Source of the DNA: Posidonia oceanica
Lineage: Eukaryota > Streptophyta > Magnoliopsida > Alismatales > Posidoniaceae
Assembly: GCA_037176725.1 (NCBI GenBank)
Contig: JAZBRS010000035.1
Location: 46,386,001-46,450,000 of the forward strand
Length of the DNA stretch: 64,000 bases
Direction: 5' to 3'
Positions 53,579 to 64,000 of the stretch are shown one piece after another (within the stretch, counting starts at the first letter, position 1; the number at the start of each line of letters is the position of its first letter). A model generated the notes under the pieces. The model ran no database searches and was not told where the DNA came from. It was given only the letters and a program-made list of their open reading frames with translations. The translations under genes were made by a program, and so were the position numbers.

Positions 53579-56500
53579 TGTAGCGATCCCGATCGGAACC
53601 AGGCTCGCTATTTAGCGGCGATTGAGATCCGAGGAAGAGGCTCAACTCGAAAAATACTTGGAATCGAGGAGAAAAAGGAAAGATAAGACAAATCAGAGTC
53701 GCCACCACGTCTATTAACGGAAGACGAGGAAAACCGGGGTAATGCGTGAATTAACGCGCAAAACCGAGCAATAAATGCAAAACAAAGCAATGCAAAGGGA
53801 AACAAATGCAAACAAATGCAAATGAGATGACTCTAGCCTAGGATAAGGACGGTACGGTCATTGCGGGCCAAAAGACAGGGTAAGGACTCCTGTTACGTGC
53901 GGGGAAGGTATTAGGCACCCCCGACACGCCCGAAAATCGGTCTTTCTAGGCTTACGCTCGCATACGCAGAAAGATGCAGGATTGAATGCCTATGTGCCTA
54001 TGAATGCCTAAATGAATGCTCAAGGAGTGCTCTAAGTGGGAAGAAACAATGCAAGGAAGTAAACGTGCTCTCTAAGTGCTCAGCTGCGCTGTCTGTGTTC
54101 CGAACCAGGTGTAACCTAGCTCGTGAGAACTCCAGGCAGTAAGCATCACAGCCCTATATGCAAATGCAAGCGAGAAAACAAAACAGCGAGAAAGTCATGC
54201 AATGTGATCGACATGCAAGGGAAAACGGCGTAAACACGCAAAACGAGGCGAGAAACGAGCAACGCACGCAAAATGATGCAAAAGAACAAAAACGGTGCGC
54301 AAAACAAGCGAGAAAGCGAGGCGACACACAAAACGAGACAAGAAAACAGGAAACCACGCGAAACGAGACGAGAAAACAGAAAGGTACGCAAAACAGGGCG
54401 AAAGAATAAAGCCGGCACGCAAAACGAACGAGAAGGCAAGACAGTGCGCAAAACGAGACAAGAAAACAGATGGGCACGCGAAACGATGCCAAAACAGCGA
54501 AGCAAAAACCTCGGAAAAAGCCATGCAAATGCAGGAGTGCAGAAAGAGATTAAAAGGGGTCAAAGGGGGAGGCAAGACAACGTGTGTATAAGAACAAACG
54601 CTGTTTAAGACCACTCAGAGTAGGTGTGAAGACCTACTGAGGAGAGAAGGAGCAAATGGAGGGATTACCACCTTTTTGCGGCTGTTTCCCACTACACCAT
54701 TCCACGATGTGTCTCGCATGCTGCCCAAAGCTCGCGATGCGATCGGATCGTGGAAAGAGGGGAAGAAAGTCACATTAAGTGGTAAATCCAGGGAAAACAC
54801 AACGCAAAACACACAGGAATACGCGAAACGGAGATTGGGAGGTACAGGCAGAAAGGGGAAGTCCTATTCTACGTGCTCAAAGAGACAGAAAGCAAAAACG
54901 AGGAAAACTGTGCAAATGCCATGCAAATGAATGCAATGCAGGGGTTCAGGAGGACATACCAGGAAATCCGGGAGCCTGATCTGAAATCTGTCTGGTCTAT
55001 GCTGAAGAGCGCTTCGCTGCGGTCGCCTGGGCAGCTCACTTGAGGAGATCCAACGGCCGGATTGGAAGATATCGCAGCTCCAAGGCAGAAGGGCCAGAAC
55101 AGGGGAGAAGAACAGATCTAGGTGTTCAGGAGGTCCTAGGGATGTGCAAAAGGGTCCTCCCAAGTGAAAGGGAGCTAAGGGTGCTAAGTGTGTGCAAGAA
55201 GATGCTAAAATGCAAGACTAAATGGATGCAGAATGCATGCAAAAGCAAAAAAGTAAAGAAAAGAAGCTGGAAAAAAAACTAGGGTTTCAGAAAGCATTTT
55301 GAAAAAGAAGAGGGACTAAAAATGCAAATTTCCCAGAAAACAGGGCTCCACAGGAGAGGATTTTGAAAACAGGGGAAGACAAGGGTCTATTTGGCAAAAA
55401 CTAGGCTCAGAAAGGTGTTCTGAAAAGAAGGTATGCTTTGAAAGAGATTTTGAAACCAAAAGGGGTCAGAGTGCAATTTTGAAAAAATCTAGGGTCTAAG
55501 ATGCAAATTTTCCAGAAAACAAGGTCCTGGGGAGTCTGGGGGTACTAGTGGAAGGTCTGTATGAAATTTGGTAGGCATAGGGGCTAAAATGCAACCTAGG
55601 GGCAAAATGGTCTTTTCACATGATTTTTAAAACATGCAGGGACCTAAGTGTGGTTTTGAAAACATGCAGGGGTTGAAAATGCAATTTAGTATGGAAAATA
55701 TGCTCTGAAAATTAAATGACAGGACCACAGTGCAATTTCTGGAAAATACAGGGTTAAAAATGCAATTCAGTAAGTTAAAATGCATACAGCACAGTTACTG
55801 TCCATTTAAAATGGACCTAACTGTAAATATGATAAAGCAGAGGGGCTAATATGCAATGCATCAACCAAAAATAAAAATCAGAACCTAAGTTTCTACAGTG
55901 CATGGGACTTAAATGCAAAAATAAAAACATGCAAGGGGCCAGGATGCAATGCAGTATGGTAAATATGAGTAAATAAATGAACTGATTAAATGCAGGACCT
56001 AAGTGCAAAAACTGAGAACAGGAGGACTAAACTACAAAATATTAAAGCAGCACAGCACAGTAAAAGGATCTACTTGCAAATATTGAAAACTATAAACAGA
56101 TCGCGCAATTTAGCAAAGTATTTAATTAAAGCTAAGCAGAATAAATGAAATAAGGACTGGAATGTAAAAATGAAAAAACTTAAGACAGATATGCAATATT
56201 TACCCTAAAACTATATAAACTGAAAAATAAAGATACAGTGCTGATCGTCGACGGTGACGAGCACTGTAGCACGAAGCTTCCAGCGCTCATGCCGTCGACA
56301 GGGGGGGCTGAGGATGCGCAGTCGGACGGAGGAGGTGCTCCCGGAGTTGGCGGAGACAGGGCGGCAATCGGTGGAGGACGACGCTGTCTGGAACGTGCCG
56401 GAGCGTTCGCCGGAGCTCTACAGAAGGTCTGAAGCTCGGTCCGGCCGTTCGACGCAGCGAAGCTGCGCTCTGAAGACCGGAGGAGACTCCTGACGTCCGT

Positions 56501-59500
56501 GCGGAGCTCCGGGGATCACCGGGATGGCGTTCCGCTGGCTGGAGTGCCGCGAAGACCGGAGGACGTTGCCGGAGAAGATGACCGGACCGGCGAGCGGGAA
56601 CGGAGCAGGAGTGCCGGAAAAGCTAGTCTAAAGGGCGGGGAAGCGAGAGGAAAAGAAAAGGAAGCTAAAGGAAGCAAAATTTACCTCTTTCCGCGTCTGA
56701 GTTGTTCCCCCGACGTCAGTGGTTCCAGAGCCGGTCGGCGGAGATCGTTCGGTCACAGCGGGCGTCGTCCGTCGCTCGCGAAGGTTGGAGCGGCTTCTGA
56801 ATGTTCCTCCGGTGCTTCCCAGATGGTCAGACGGAAGCTTCGCAGCTCGGGTGGTGGTTCGACTGATTTGGGTTCACAGGTTGCTGCCGGAGGTCGGGGA
56901 AGGGTGTTGCTGCTCGTCGGCTTGGATGGAGCGCTCTGGGAGATTGCTGGAGGTGCGGGGAGTGGTTCTGGGTGGTTGAATTGTTTTTTGGGAGGCTGTA
57001 GGTGGAGATTGGAAGTCGGCTGGTTTTCTGATCAGTGGGTGGCGTAAGTGTTTGTGGTGGAGTTTGGAAGCAGTGGTGAGCGGTTGGGTTCGAGGCCGGG
57101 GGCTTTAGAAAGGTGGAGGCCTGGTGAGTGGCTGGGGGAAGTTTGGGGGGAAGTCGCGGGCTGGAGTGATGGGAATTGTGAGAGAATGGAGCTGGGTTGC
57201 AGGTCTGGTGATCAGGGTGTCTCCGGGTGGTTTTAGGTGGTTTCAGTGGGTGGAATGGCCGGAGAATGAGGCTGGGAAATGGCTGAGTTTTGGGTGAACT
57301 TGGGGGAGCAATAGGGAGAAGTGTGATGACAGGAGGTGAGTCTGGTTTACTGGAAAAGGGAGAGGAGGTTTTGCTGAAGGTTTCGGCAGAGAAAGGGAAA
57401 GGAATTGGATGGAGGAGGCTGGGGGATTGGAGTTTCTCTCCGGGATGCAGAGGTGACTCCCAAACCACTCTCTCTGGCCACTCTCTCTTCTGGAAGTGGA
57501 GGAGACAGAGAAGAAAAGGGATGAGTTGCAGGTGGAAGAATTGCGAAGGAAATGGCCCTCTGGAATTGGATTCAACTCTGGGTTCCTCTTTGGTCTGGCA
57601 CTCACTCTCGGATGGCCAAGAAAGAAGGTGTCCGAAGGAGGTATCAAGCAAGGCTTTTATCAGAAGCCGGAAGCTGCTGGGCGCGAGCTGTGGAATTCGA
57701 ATTCCACCGGCGCCGTTCACTGCAGCTGAGGGAGACGAGCGGCGATCTGACAGGCAGTAATTGCCTCACCGGAAGAGCCGCTGAGAGGCGAGAGAGAAGG
57801 AGCGACCTGTTGCTCGATTGGATGGAGAGGGAGAGCTTGAATTTTAAAAAAAAGAGGGAGTCCTGTTAGCTTCGCGGGAGGAGACGATGGAAGCTGAGGA
57901 AGAAGAAGGAAGAAGAAGGAGGAAGGAGGCAGGCCGGGCTGCGCTGCGGGCCGAGAGAAAAAAAGAAAAAAAAAAAAAAAAAAAAAAAAAGGAAGGGAAA
58001 AGAGAAATGGGCTGACGGGCCTGGCAGGGAAAGAAAGAAAGAAAGAAGAGAGAAAAGGAAGAAGGAAAGAAAGGGAAAGGAAGAGAAATAAAATAGGAAA
58101 AAAGTAAATTAAAAATAAGTAAAATATTAGGGTGCTTGAACTGTGAATTAGGATCTTGATCAGATTTTTTAATGACTTCTTTTGGTTAATTAGTGTGGTT
58201 TGGATGGGTTTTGGGCTTGATTAGGGTTTTAGGGTTTTAGTTTTGCTTTTAATTAGTTTTCACTTGTTTAAATGTTTGTTAATCCCTTTTTAAATTATTT
58301 TAAAAATTTTATTTCTTTTGTTGGACACTTAGGGTATTGATTAGGGTTTTTTAGGATTTATTTCGTATTAATTTAGGGTTGGTTTTAGATTTTAAAGTTG
58401 TAGTCTTCTTAGGGTTTTTCTTTCTTAAGTCTTTTAAGTTAGGTCTTGATTTTTTATTTATGGATTTTTCTTGAAGTTTTTAGTTGGATTCTTCTGGTTT
58501 GATAGGGTGTTTTTAAGCTTTTCAGATGTGTTTTCTTTTCTTTTTTTTTAATTAAGTTTTTACTTGCTTTTTCTTACGTTTATTAGGTTAAGTCTTTTGC
58601 CTTTCTTAATTACTTGTTCTAGTATTTGATTTTTTAATTCTTCTTTCTGGGTTTGTTTTTTAATTCCTCTGATGGGTTTTTACCTTTGGTGGGTTCTGAT
58701 TTTATTTTAGCTTTTTCTTTGATTTTTCAGTGTTTTCTTTCGATTTGTTTTGCATTTTTTAGTTTGCATGCTTGGTTTTCTTTTTAGCTTGCTTAAGTTA
58801 AGTTTAAGTTGTTAATTGCTTATTTAACATTTTTTAATTGTTTTTCTTAATGTACTGATTTGTTTGTTTTATGTTTTGAGATTTTACAGATTTTTATGGG
58901 TTTTTGCAAAAGGGAGAAAAGGAGAAGAGAAGGAGGGAAGAAATGGAATAAAAAGGGGAAAAGATAGGTTGGGGGAAAATGATTTTTTAAAAATTCAGAA
59001 AGAGTGTTAAAAATAAAGTAAAAATCAGGATAAAATAGAGGAGGGATAGAAGCACAGAGGGGGCCCACAGCCAGACCCAAAAAAGGATGAGAAAGGGGGA
59101 AAAAGGGAGATGATAATCAGGAGAGAGAGAGGAGAGAGAAAATGATAATCTCGGAGAGAGAAAAGGATAATTTGGGTGAAAGAGGGTCTTAATGGTCTTG
59201 GAATGGGGTGAAAATTGGTGGGTGGGTAGTCTAGGGTTTGAAGTCTTGGGTCTGAAATTTTGGTTTGATTTTAAGGAGGTTTTGGAGGGGTTTCAAGGTG
59301 TAGAAAAAGGATAGTTTCACCTAAGTTTTCTAGGGTTTTTGGGAATGGGTCAGGTTTGGAAAATCCTAGGTTTTTGGGTAGGTTTGTTGAGTGGATAGTG
59401 GTGGGTTTTCCTATGAATTTTGGTTAGGTTCTGAGGTTGGGAAGGGGGGTAAAGGTTTAGGCCAAGACAAGCTGTTTTTGAAGGGTAGAGAGGAGGACTA

Positions 59501-59575
59501 GGGTTAGGGTTGGGGTTTGATCCAGCAATCAAGAGGGCTCCAAGGGTCTAGGCCTGCCAAGATGGGGTGTCAACA
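53579..59575 (-). repeat. 3' LTR of element E (5997 bp)
   Basis: In sense it starts TGTTGACACCCC at 59575 and ends GATCGCTACA at 53579. The layout is that of A's LTR: T-rich U3 (58140-58880), a GC-rich exon-like region (56230-57860) with the donor-like AAGAG|GTAAAT (intron from 56684), a diffuse AATGCAATTTT repeat (55290-56200), the TTTTGCGTGCC repeat (54200-54500) and the conserved GGGTGCCTAA block (53901-53926). A long A run lies at about 57960-57990. The frames of 100-300 codons in it lie in low-complexity or GC-rich DNA and find no support. Confidence 0.9.
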
Positions 59576-59579
59576 GATG

Positions 59580-59590
59580 CCCCTCCCTGA
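59580..59590 (-). other. Polypurine tract of element E
   Basis: Sense AGGGAGGGGC, then ATC, directly before the LTR start TGTTGACACC. It matches the C tract in sequence and spacing. Confidence 0.75.
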
Positions 59591-60146
59591 GCGAGGGCAA
59601 GCGGAGCGCGGCCGCTGCTCAGGGTTGACAAGACACCCTATCTGACCGGCGGGAGCAGCGGGTTGCTATGGGCTTGAGCTACTTATTCGGCGGATGCACC
59701 GAAGATCGTAGCCCGTTGCCGCAATGCAAAATGCCAGTGCAGATGGATGCTGTGCCGTGTGTGATATGCTAAATGCAATGCAAGAGTTAGTACAAAAGTT
59801 AGTGCAGCTATAAGAAAATGCTGATGCTGTGCAAGTGATACTGATGATGCTAAAATGACATGCAGTGCTAGCTAAGAGAGTGCAGAGATAATGCAAGAAA
59901 ATGGTAAAAAGGCGCGATGTGGTGCAAATGTCTGGCAGGGAGGGCAGACTTGCACGACAAAGCGAAGGAAAACAGGGTGCAGCTGGTCCCCGCCCGGGGA
60001 GCAAGCTAGCAGGAAAGAAGAGAGAGGGGCGCGAGGGGAGAGAGGCCAACTCTCCTATCGCAGAAAGGGGGTGCGTGACTTTGTCTTCCTGGGACAAGGT
60101 CACACCGAAAAGGAAAAAAAAAAATGATAAGGTGACGGGCTTATCG
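59591..60146 (-). other. Proximal tail of element E
   Basis: Non-coding. It holds TGATGCTG/GCATCA-type words (59740-59880), like C's tail before its polypurine tract. A 110-bp GC-rich part (59930-60060) shows nothing I can name. This is the segment that in element A falls left of the window. Confidence 0.55.
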
Positions 60147-61190
60147 TCCGGATAGTTTACGGTCCTATCAACCGGGAGTGACAGTTTACGGTCCTGTCAA
60201 CCAGAGCAGTTGTGAGTGATAGTTACTGGATATCAGCCGTATAACATGGTTGTGGGTGATAGTTTAGGAGTATCAGCCTAACGACAGTTTACGGTCCTGT
60301 CAACCGGTGGATAGTTTACAGACCTATCAACTGGAGCGACAGTTTACGGTCCTGTCAACCGGAACCCTCAAACCATGAGTGATAGTTACTGGATATTAGC
60401 CGTATAACGCAATGCCGGATAGTTTACAGTCTATCATCTGGAACGACAGTTTACGGTCCTGTCAACCGGCAGATAGTTTACAGTCCTATCAACTGGTGGA
60501 TAGTTTACAGTCCTATCAACTGGAAACAGCATTGCGAGGGACAGTTACTGGATGTCAGCCGTATAACATCATTGCGCGTGGTAGTTTACAGTCCTACCAA
60601 CTGGTGGATAGTTTACAGTCCTATCAACTGGAGCGACAGTTTACGGTCCTGTCAACCGGCGGATAGTTTACAGACCTATCAACTGGAAACGCGCAATGAT
60701 GAGGGATAGTTACTGGATATCAGCCGTATAATGCAATTGCGGGTGATAGTTTAGGAGTATCAGCCTAACGACAGTTTACGGTCCTGTCAACCGGTGGATA
60801 GTTTACAGACCTATCAACTGGAGGATAGTTTACAGTCCTATCAACTGGAAACCGCAATTGCAAGGGACAGTTACTGGATGTCAGCTGTATAACGTAATTG
60901 CACGCGGTAGTTTACAGTCCTACCAACTGGAGCGACAGTTTACGGTCCTGTCAACCGGTGGATAGTTTACAGACCTATCAACTGGAAAAGTGCAATTACG
61001 AGGGACAGTTACTGGATGTCAGCCGTATAACACAACTGCGGGCCAACCATGGATCGGCCAGAAGATAGTTTAGGTTATCAGCCTGAGAGTGATTGATTGT
61101 TGATAGTTTCGGATATCAGCCTAGCACGAGTTTGATAGATTGATTGATAGTTTCGGATATCAGCCTAGCATGAGTGATTGATTGATTGAT
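60147..61190 (-). repeat. Tail hairpin array of element E (about 26-nt units)
   Basis: Same array as 1-1090, with GATAG/CTATC, GACAG/CTGTC and GGTAG/CTACC stems. Compared with A, individual units have switched loop type (TTTACAGAC to TTTACAGTC) and some stems have switched type as pairs: the unit at about 60907 is GGTAG/CTACC where A has GATAG/CTATC at about 760. Confidence 0.85.
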
Positions 61191-62063
61191 AAGAGGGGGC
61201 AAGATCATGATGAGAATGATAAGATATCGGACTTATCGGCCGGCAAAGAGGGGATGAGGTAATGATGAGAAGTTGATCTAAAGAGGGGGGTGAGATTATG
61301 ATGAGAGATTAGGCTAAAGAGGGGGATGAGATCATGATGAGAAATTAAGCTAAAGAGGGGGATGAGATCATGATGAGAAGTTAAGCTAAAGAGGGGATGA
61401 GATCATGATGAGAAATCAAGCTAAAGAGGGGATGAGATCATGATGAGAAATTAAGCTAAAGAGGGGGATGAGATCATGATGAGAAATTAAACTAAAGAGG
61501 GGGATGAGATCATGATGAGAAATTAAGCTAAAGAGGGGGGTGAGATCATGATGAGAAGTTAAGCTAAAGAGGGGATGAGATCATGATGAGAAATTAAGCT
61601 AAAGAGGGGACGAGATCATGATGAGAAATTAAGCTAAAGAGGGGATGAGATCATGATGAGAAGTTAAGCTAAAGAGGGGATGAGATCATGATGAGAAATT
61701 AAGCTAAAGAGGGGGATGAGATCATGATGAGAATTACTGCTAAAGAGGGGGATGAGATCATGATGAGAACTATTGCTAAAGAGGGGGATGAGATCATGAT
61801 GAGAAGTTTAAACTACAGAGGGGGATGAGATCATGATGAGAATGATAAGATATCGGACTTATCGGCCGGCAAAGAAGGGGTAAGGGAATGATGAGAATGA
61901 TAAGATATCGGACTTATCGGCCGGCAAAGAAGGGGTAAGGGAATGATGAGAATGATAAGATATCGGACTTATCGGCCGGCAAAGAAGGGGTAAGGGAATG
62001 ATGAGAATGATAAGATATCGGACTTATCGGCCGGCAAAGAAGGGGTAAGGGAATGATGAGAAG
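61191..62063 (-). repeat. 35/36-bp minisatellite and 55-bp units of element E
   Basis: About 16 copies of the GAGGGGATGAGATCATGATGA unit (61240-61830) are followed by four exact 55-bp units (starts 61844, 61899, 61954, 62009). Element A has two of the latter. Confidence 0.85.
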
Positions 62064-63167
62064 AAACCATCCCTATGACGCCAGGAACGTCATAGGGGAA
62101 AGGGGGAGAGAATGATACCGTGGGGCGATCAAAAGATGCCCCTGGTGTCGGGATGACACCAGGGGTTGGCCAGCGCGTCCATGGCATCGAAAGCAGAGAG
62201 TGATGACAAGAGTGTCGTGCTTGTCAGACGAGTAGTTTGGGGTACCAGCCCGCAAGGGATTCAGCTGAGGGCGATCAGCTGGGGACTCAGCTGGGGTGAC
62301 CAGCCGAGAAGAGTGTTAGGTTGACGGACCTTTCGCCGAGCAGTTTGGGATGCCAGCCCGCAGGGATAATGATCCAGCTGGGGGCGACCAACTGGGGACT
62401 CGACTGGGGACGACCAGCCGAGAAGAGGACTCAGCTGGGGATGATCAGCTGGGGATGATACCACCGGGTGACCAAAAGATGCCCCTGGTATCAGGATGAT
62501 ACCAGGGAAAGGTCGGTACACCCCTGGCATCAGGATGCAAGGACAGGTAGGCGAGTGGATGGATGATAGGTTGACGGACCTTTCGTCGAGCAGTTTGGGG
62601 TGCCAGCCCACGGGGGACTCAGCTGAGGATGAACAGCTGAGGAGGATAACAGGTTGACGGACCTTTCGCCGGGCAGTTTGGGGTGCCAGCCCGCGAGGGA
62701 CTCAGCTGAGGAGGAACAGCTGAGGAGGATAACAGGTTGACGGACCTTTCGCCGGGCAGTTTGGGGTGCCAGCCCGCGAGGGACTCAGCTGAGGATGAAC
62801 AGCTGAGGAGGATAACAGGTTGACGGACCTTTCGCCGGGCAGTTTGGGGTGCCAGCCCGTAGAGGATGGTGGTCCAGCTGGGGGCGACCAACTGGGGATG
62901 CCGGACGGCGGAGCTGAGTGTCGCGGGCCTGCAGATGCTCTGGGCTTCGGATTGGGTGCTGAGGACTTCGCCGCGTTGGGATGTCTGCAAGTCTGATTAG
63001 AGGGCTCAAGATAATGATGATGATGATATGCAATGCAGGAAAGAGTCTTGATGTGCAAGCAGAAAGCAGAAACAGTTTTTCCATTGATAAAGCTTGGTGA
63101 GTACAATGCCTGTGGCAGGCCAGAAATGTACAGCACAAAAAAGACCACATGATGATCGCACAAGGGC
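62064..63167 (-). repeat. Distal tail of element E
   Basis: It contains the hairpin 62071-62097 (CCCTATGAC with GTCATAGGG), GGTGTC/GACACC and GGTATC/GATACC stems, and GGCTGGCACCCCAAACTGC blocks. Three of these blocks, between about 62620 and 62870, lie 80-100 bp apart and are nearly identical, so this part is locally expanded relative to A. Confidence 0.7.
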
Positions 63168-64000
63168 CTAGTCAACCCGGGCCTTCTTCGGCTGCCTGGA
63201 GTCGGGGAACAAGGGGCCGCCTGGCGGGACTTCAGTGATTGGCCAGAGCTGTCAGACTTCCGCTTCATAATCAGAAGTGCATCCAGTACCTCTCACAGCT
63301 GCAACGTCTGTAGATTGGACCCCATGCTGCATCAGACTAGCAAGCTTCTGGGTTGGGGCAGTGGTGCTGAGAGGATAAGTCTGTAGAAGCTCGGGCGCTG
63401 TACTGTCAATGAAGGCGCCCTGCTGGAAGCCGAACTGGCGCATGACCCTGATTGGATGGTACTCTACGCCTGCTGTGAAGCCTGGAAGAATGATCAGCCG
63501 CGTGTCACGCGCGCTGAAGAAGACTGTGAAGGGCTCTGCTGCAGAGGGAATGATACGCCAGGTCACAGCGTCGTCAGTCAATGCTGACAGCCTCTCGTAT
63601 TCGTCTTTGACGCTCTTGTCTGTTCTGGTACGGGCGCTACTGCAGTAGGCTTCGAAGGCGTGCACTTGAGGGCGCAGGAAGTCCATTTCTAAGTGCGCGA
63701 TCAGCCAGACTTGTATAAGTGCTCCGCAACCGTGGAAGTGGCGGCAGCGATGAGAAATGCGGTCCAGCCCGCGATAAGTCTCTGCCAAGACAACTGGTGC
63801 CAGGTCTATATGCTGGGTCACCACAGCTAGTGCAATCTCTGCGACCTCGATGGCCACTGTCAGTCGGCCATGAGTAAAGATTAGTTCGCCCAGAAAGCGG
63901 ATGACGAATCCTCGGAGCCACAGCTCATCTCCGAGGTCAGCACGCTTGTTCAAGATTTCATCAAAGTACGCAAGGCGAAGCATAGGCTCTTGTCCAATGG
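63168..64000 (-). pseudogene. DUF7745-like gene of element E, partial, one nonsense change
   Basis: The frame enters from the right edge and matches A's protein from PMLRLAYFDEI onward, nearly residue for residue. At 63252 a TGA replaces the CGA codon of A (EAEVRQLWP), a single C-to-T change; beyond it the frame goes on to the TAG at 63168-63170 used in A. E's protein would therefore lose about 28 residues, all in the low-complexity basic end, and might still fold. Confidence 0.8.

Larger units (their letters stand above)
53579..64000 (-). mobile_element. Element E: close relative of A, 3' part only
   Basis: On the minus strand the window shows part of the DUF7745-like gene (63168-64000), the tail (59590-63167), a polypurine tract and the complete 3' LTR (53579-59575). 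Gag, pol and the 5' LTR should lie to the right. It is inserted in D's 51-bp tail repeat; the left flank ACTGC is the expected 5-bp duplication. Bases 60147 onward match bases 1 onward (element A) almost base for base. Confidence 0.88.

Noticed and set aside
56827..57720. 297-codon minus-strand proline/serine-rich frame in E's LTR
   Set aside because: It lies in a GC-rich LTR stretch, has no recognisable motif, and is not kept in the homologous regions of A and D.

Overview
The window is plant nuclear DNA made almost entirely of Ty3/gypsy LTR retrotransposons of the Tat/Ogre type, inserted into one another. I see no host gene. The lineage call rests on these features: a very large proline-rich gag; a protease followed by a G-patch motif; RT followed by a degenerate RNase H and a second, complete RNase H; an integrase; an extra DUF7745/plant-mobile-domain-like gene downstream of pol; LTRs of 2.5-6 kb; and a primer-binding site (TGGCGACTCCGCTGGGGA type) complementary to the 3' end of tRNA-Arg. 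The species cannot be named from this sequence.

Layout. Element A (minus strand, about 21610 down past base 1) has its 5' LTR at 15736-21610, then PBS, leader, gag, pro, RT/RNH/INT, the DUF7745-like gene and a long non-coding 'tail' of hairpin arrays that runs off the left edge. Element C (plus) is represented by a piece of tail (21611-22947), a polypurine tract and the first 582 bp of its 3' LTR. Element B (plus) interrupts that LTR at 23530: 5' LTR 23530-26032, decayed gag, pro, pol and DUF7745-like gene, and a tail to 42662. A solo LTR (G, 35901-38885, perfect 5-bp target duplication) splits the end of B's integrase. Another LTR (F, from 42663) interrupts B's tail. Element D (plus, 44807-53578) interrupts F; it has a 4.75-kb 5' LTR carrying a tRNA-derived SINE, a decayed gag, and no pol or DUF7745-like gene before its tail. 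Element E (minus, 53579 past 64000) interrupts D's tail, showing its 6.0-kb 3' LTR, its tail, and part of its DUF7745-like gene. A and E are close relatives.

How the parts work together. The element RNA would be primed by tRNA-Arg, gag would form the particle, and pro/RT/RNH/INT would process, copy and insert it. A keeps open gag, RNH-INT and DUF7745-like frames, with pol broken by three +1 shifts. B and D are dead copies.

The most unusual signal is non-coding. In every element whose tail is visible, the stretch between the last gene and the polypurine tract is a dense array of short hairpins whose stems change in a paired way (GATAG/CTATC, GACAG/CTGTC, GGTAG/CTACC; GATAGGT/ACCTATC versus GATAAGT/ACTTATC). 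The C-, F- and G-type LTRs carry similar paired-stem palindromes. Several younger insertions sit inside these arrays, two of them in or beside hairpin loops. Other signals worth checking are a conserved in-frame UAG between gag and pro, a predicted leader intron from an LTR donor to an acceptor just before gag, and conserved non-coding blocks in the LTR, the leader and the pol-DUF7745 spacer.
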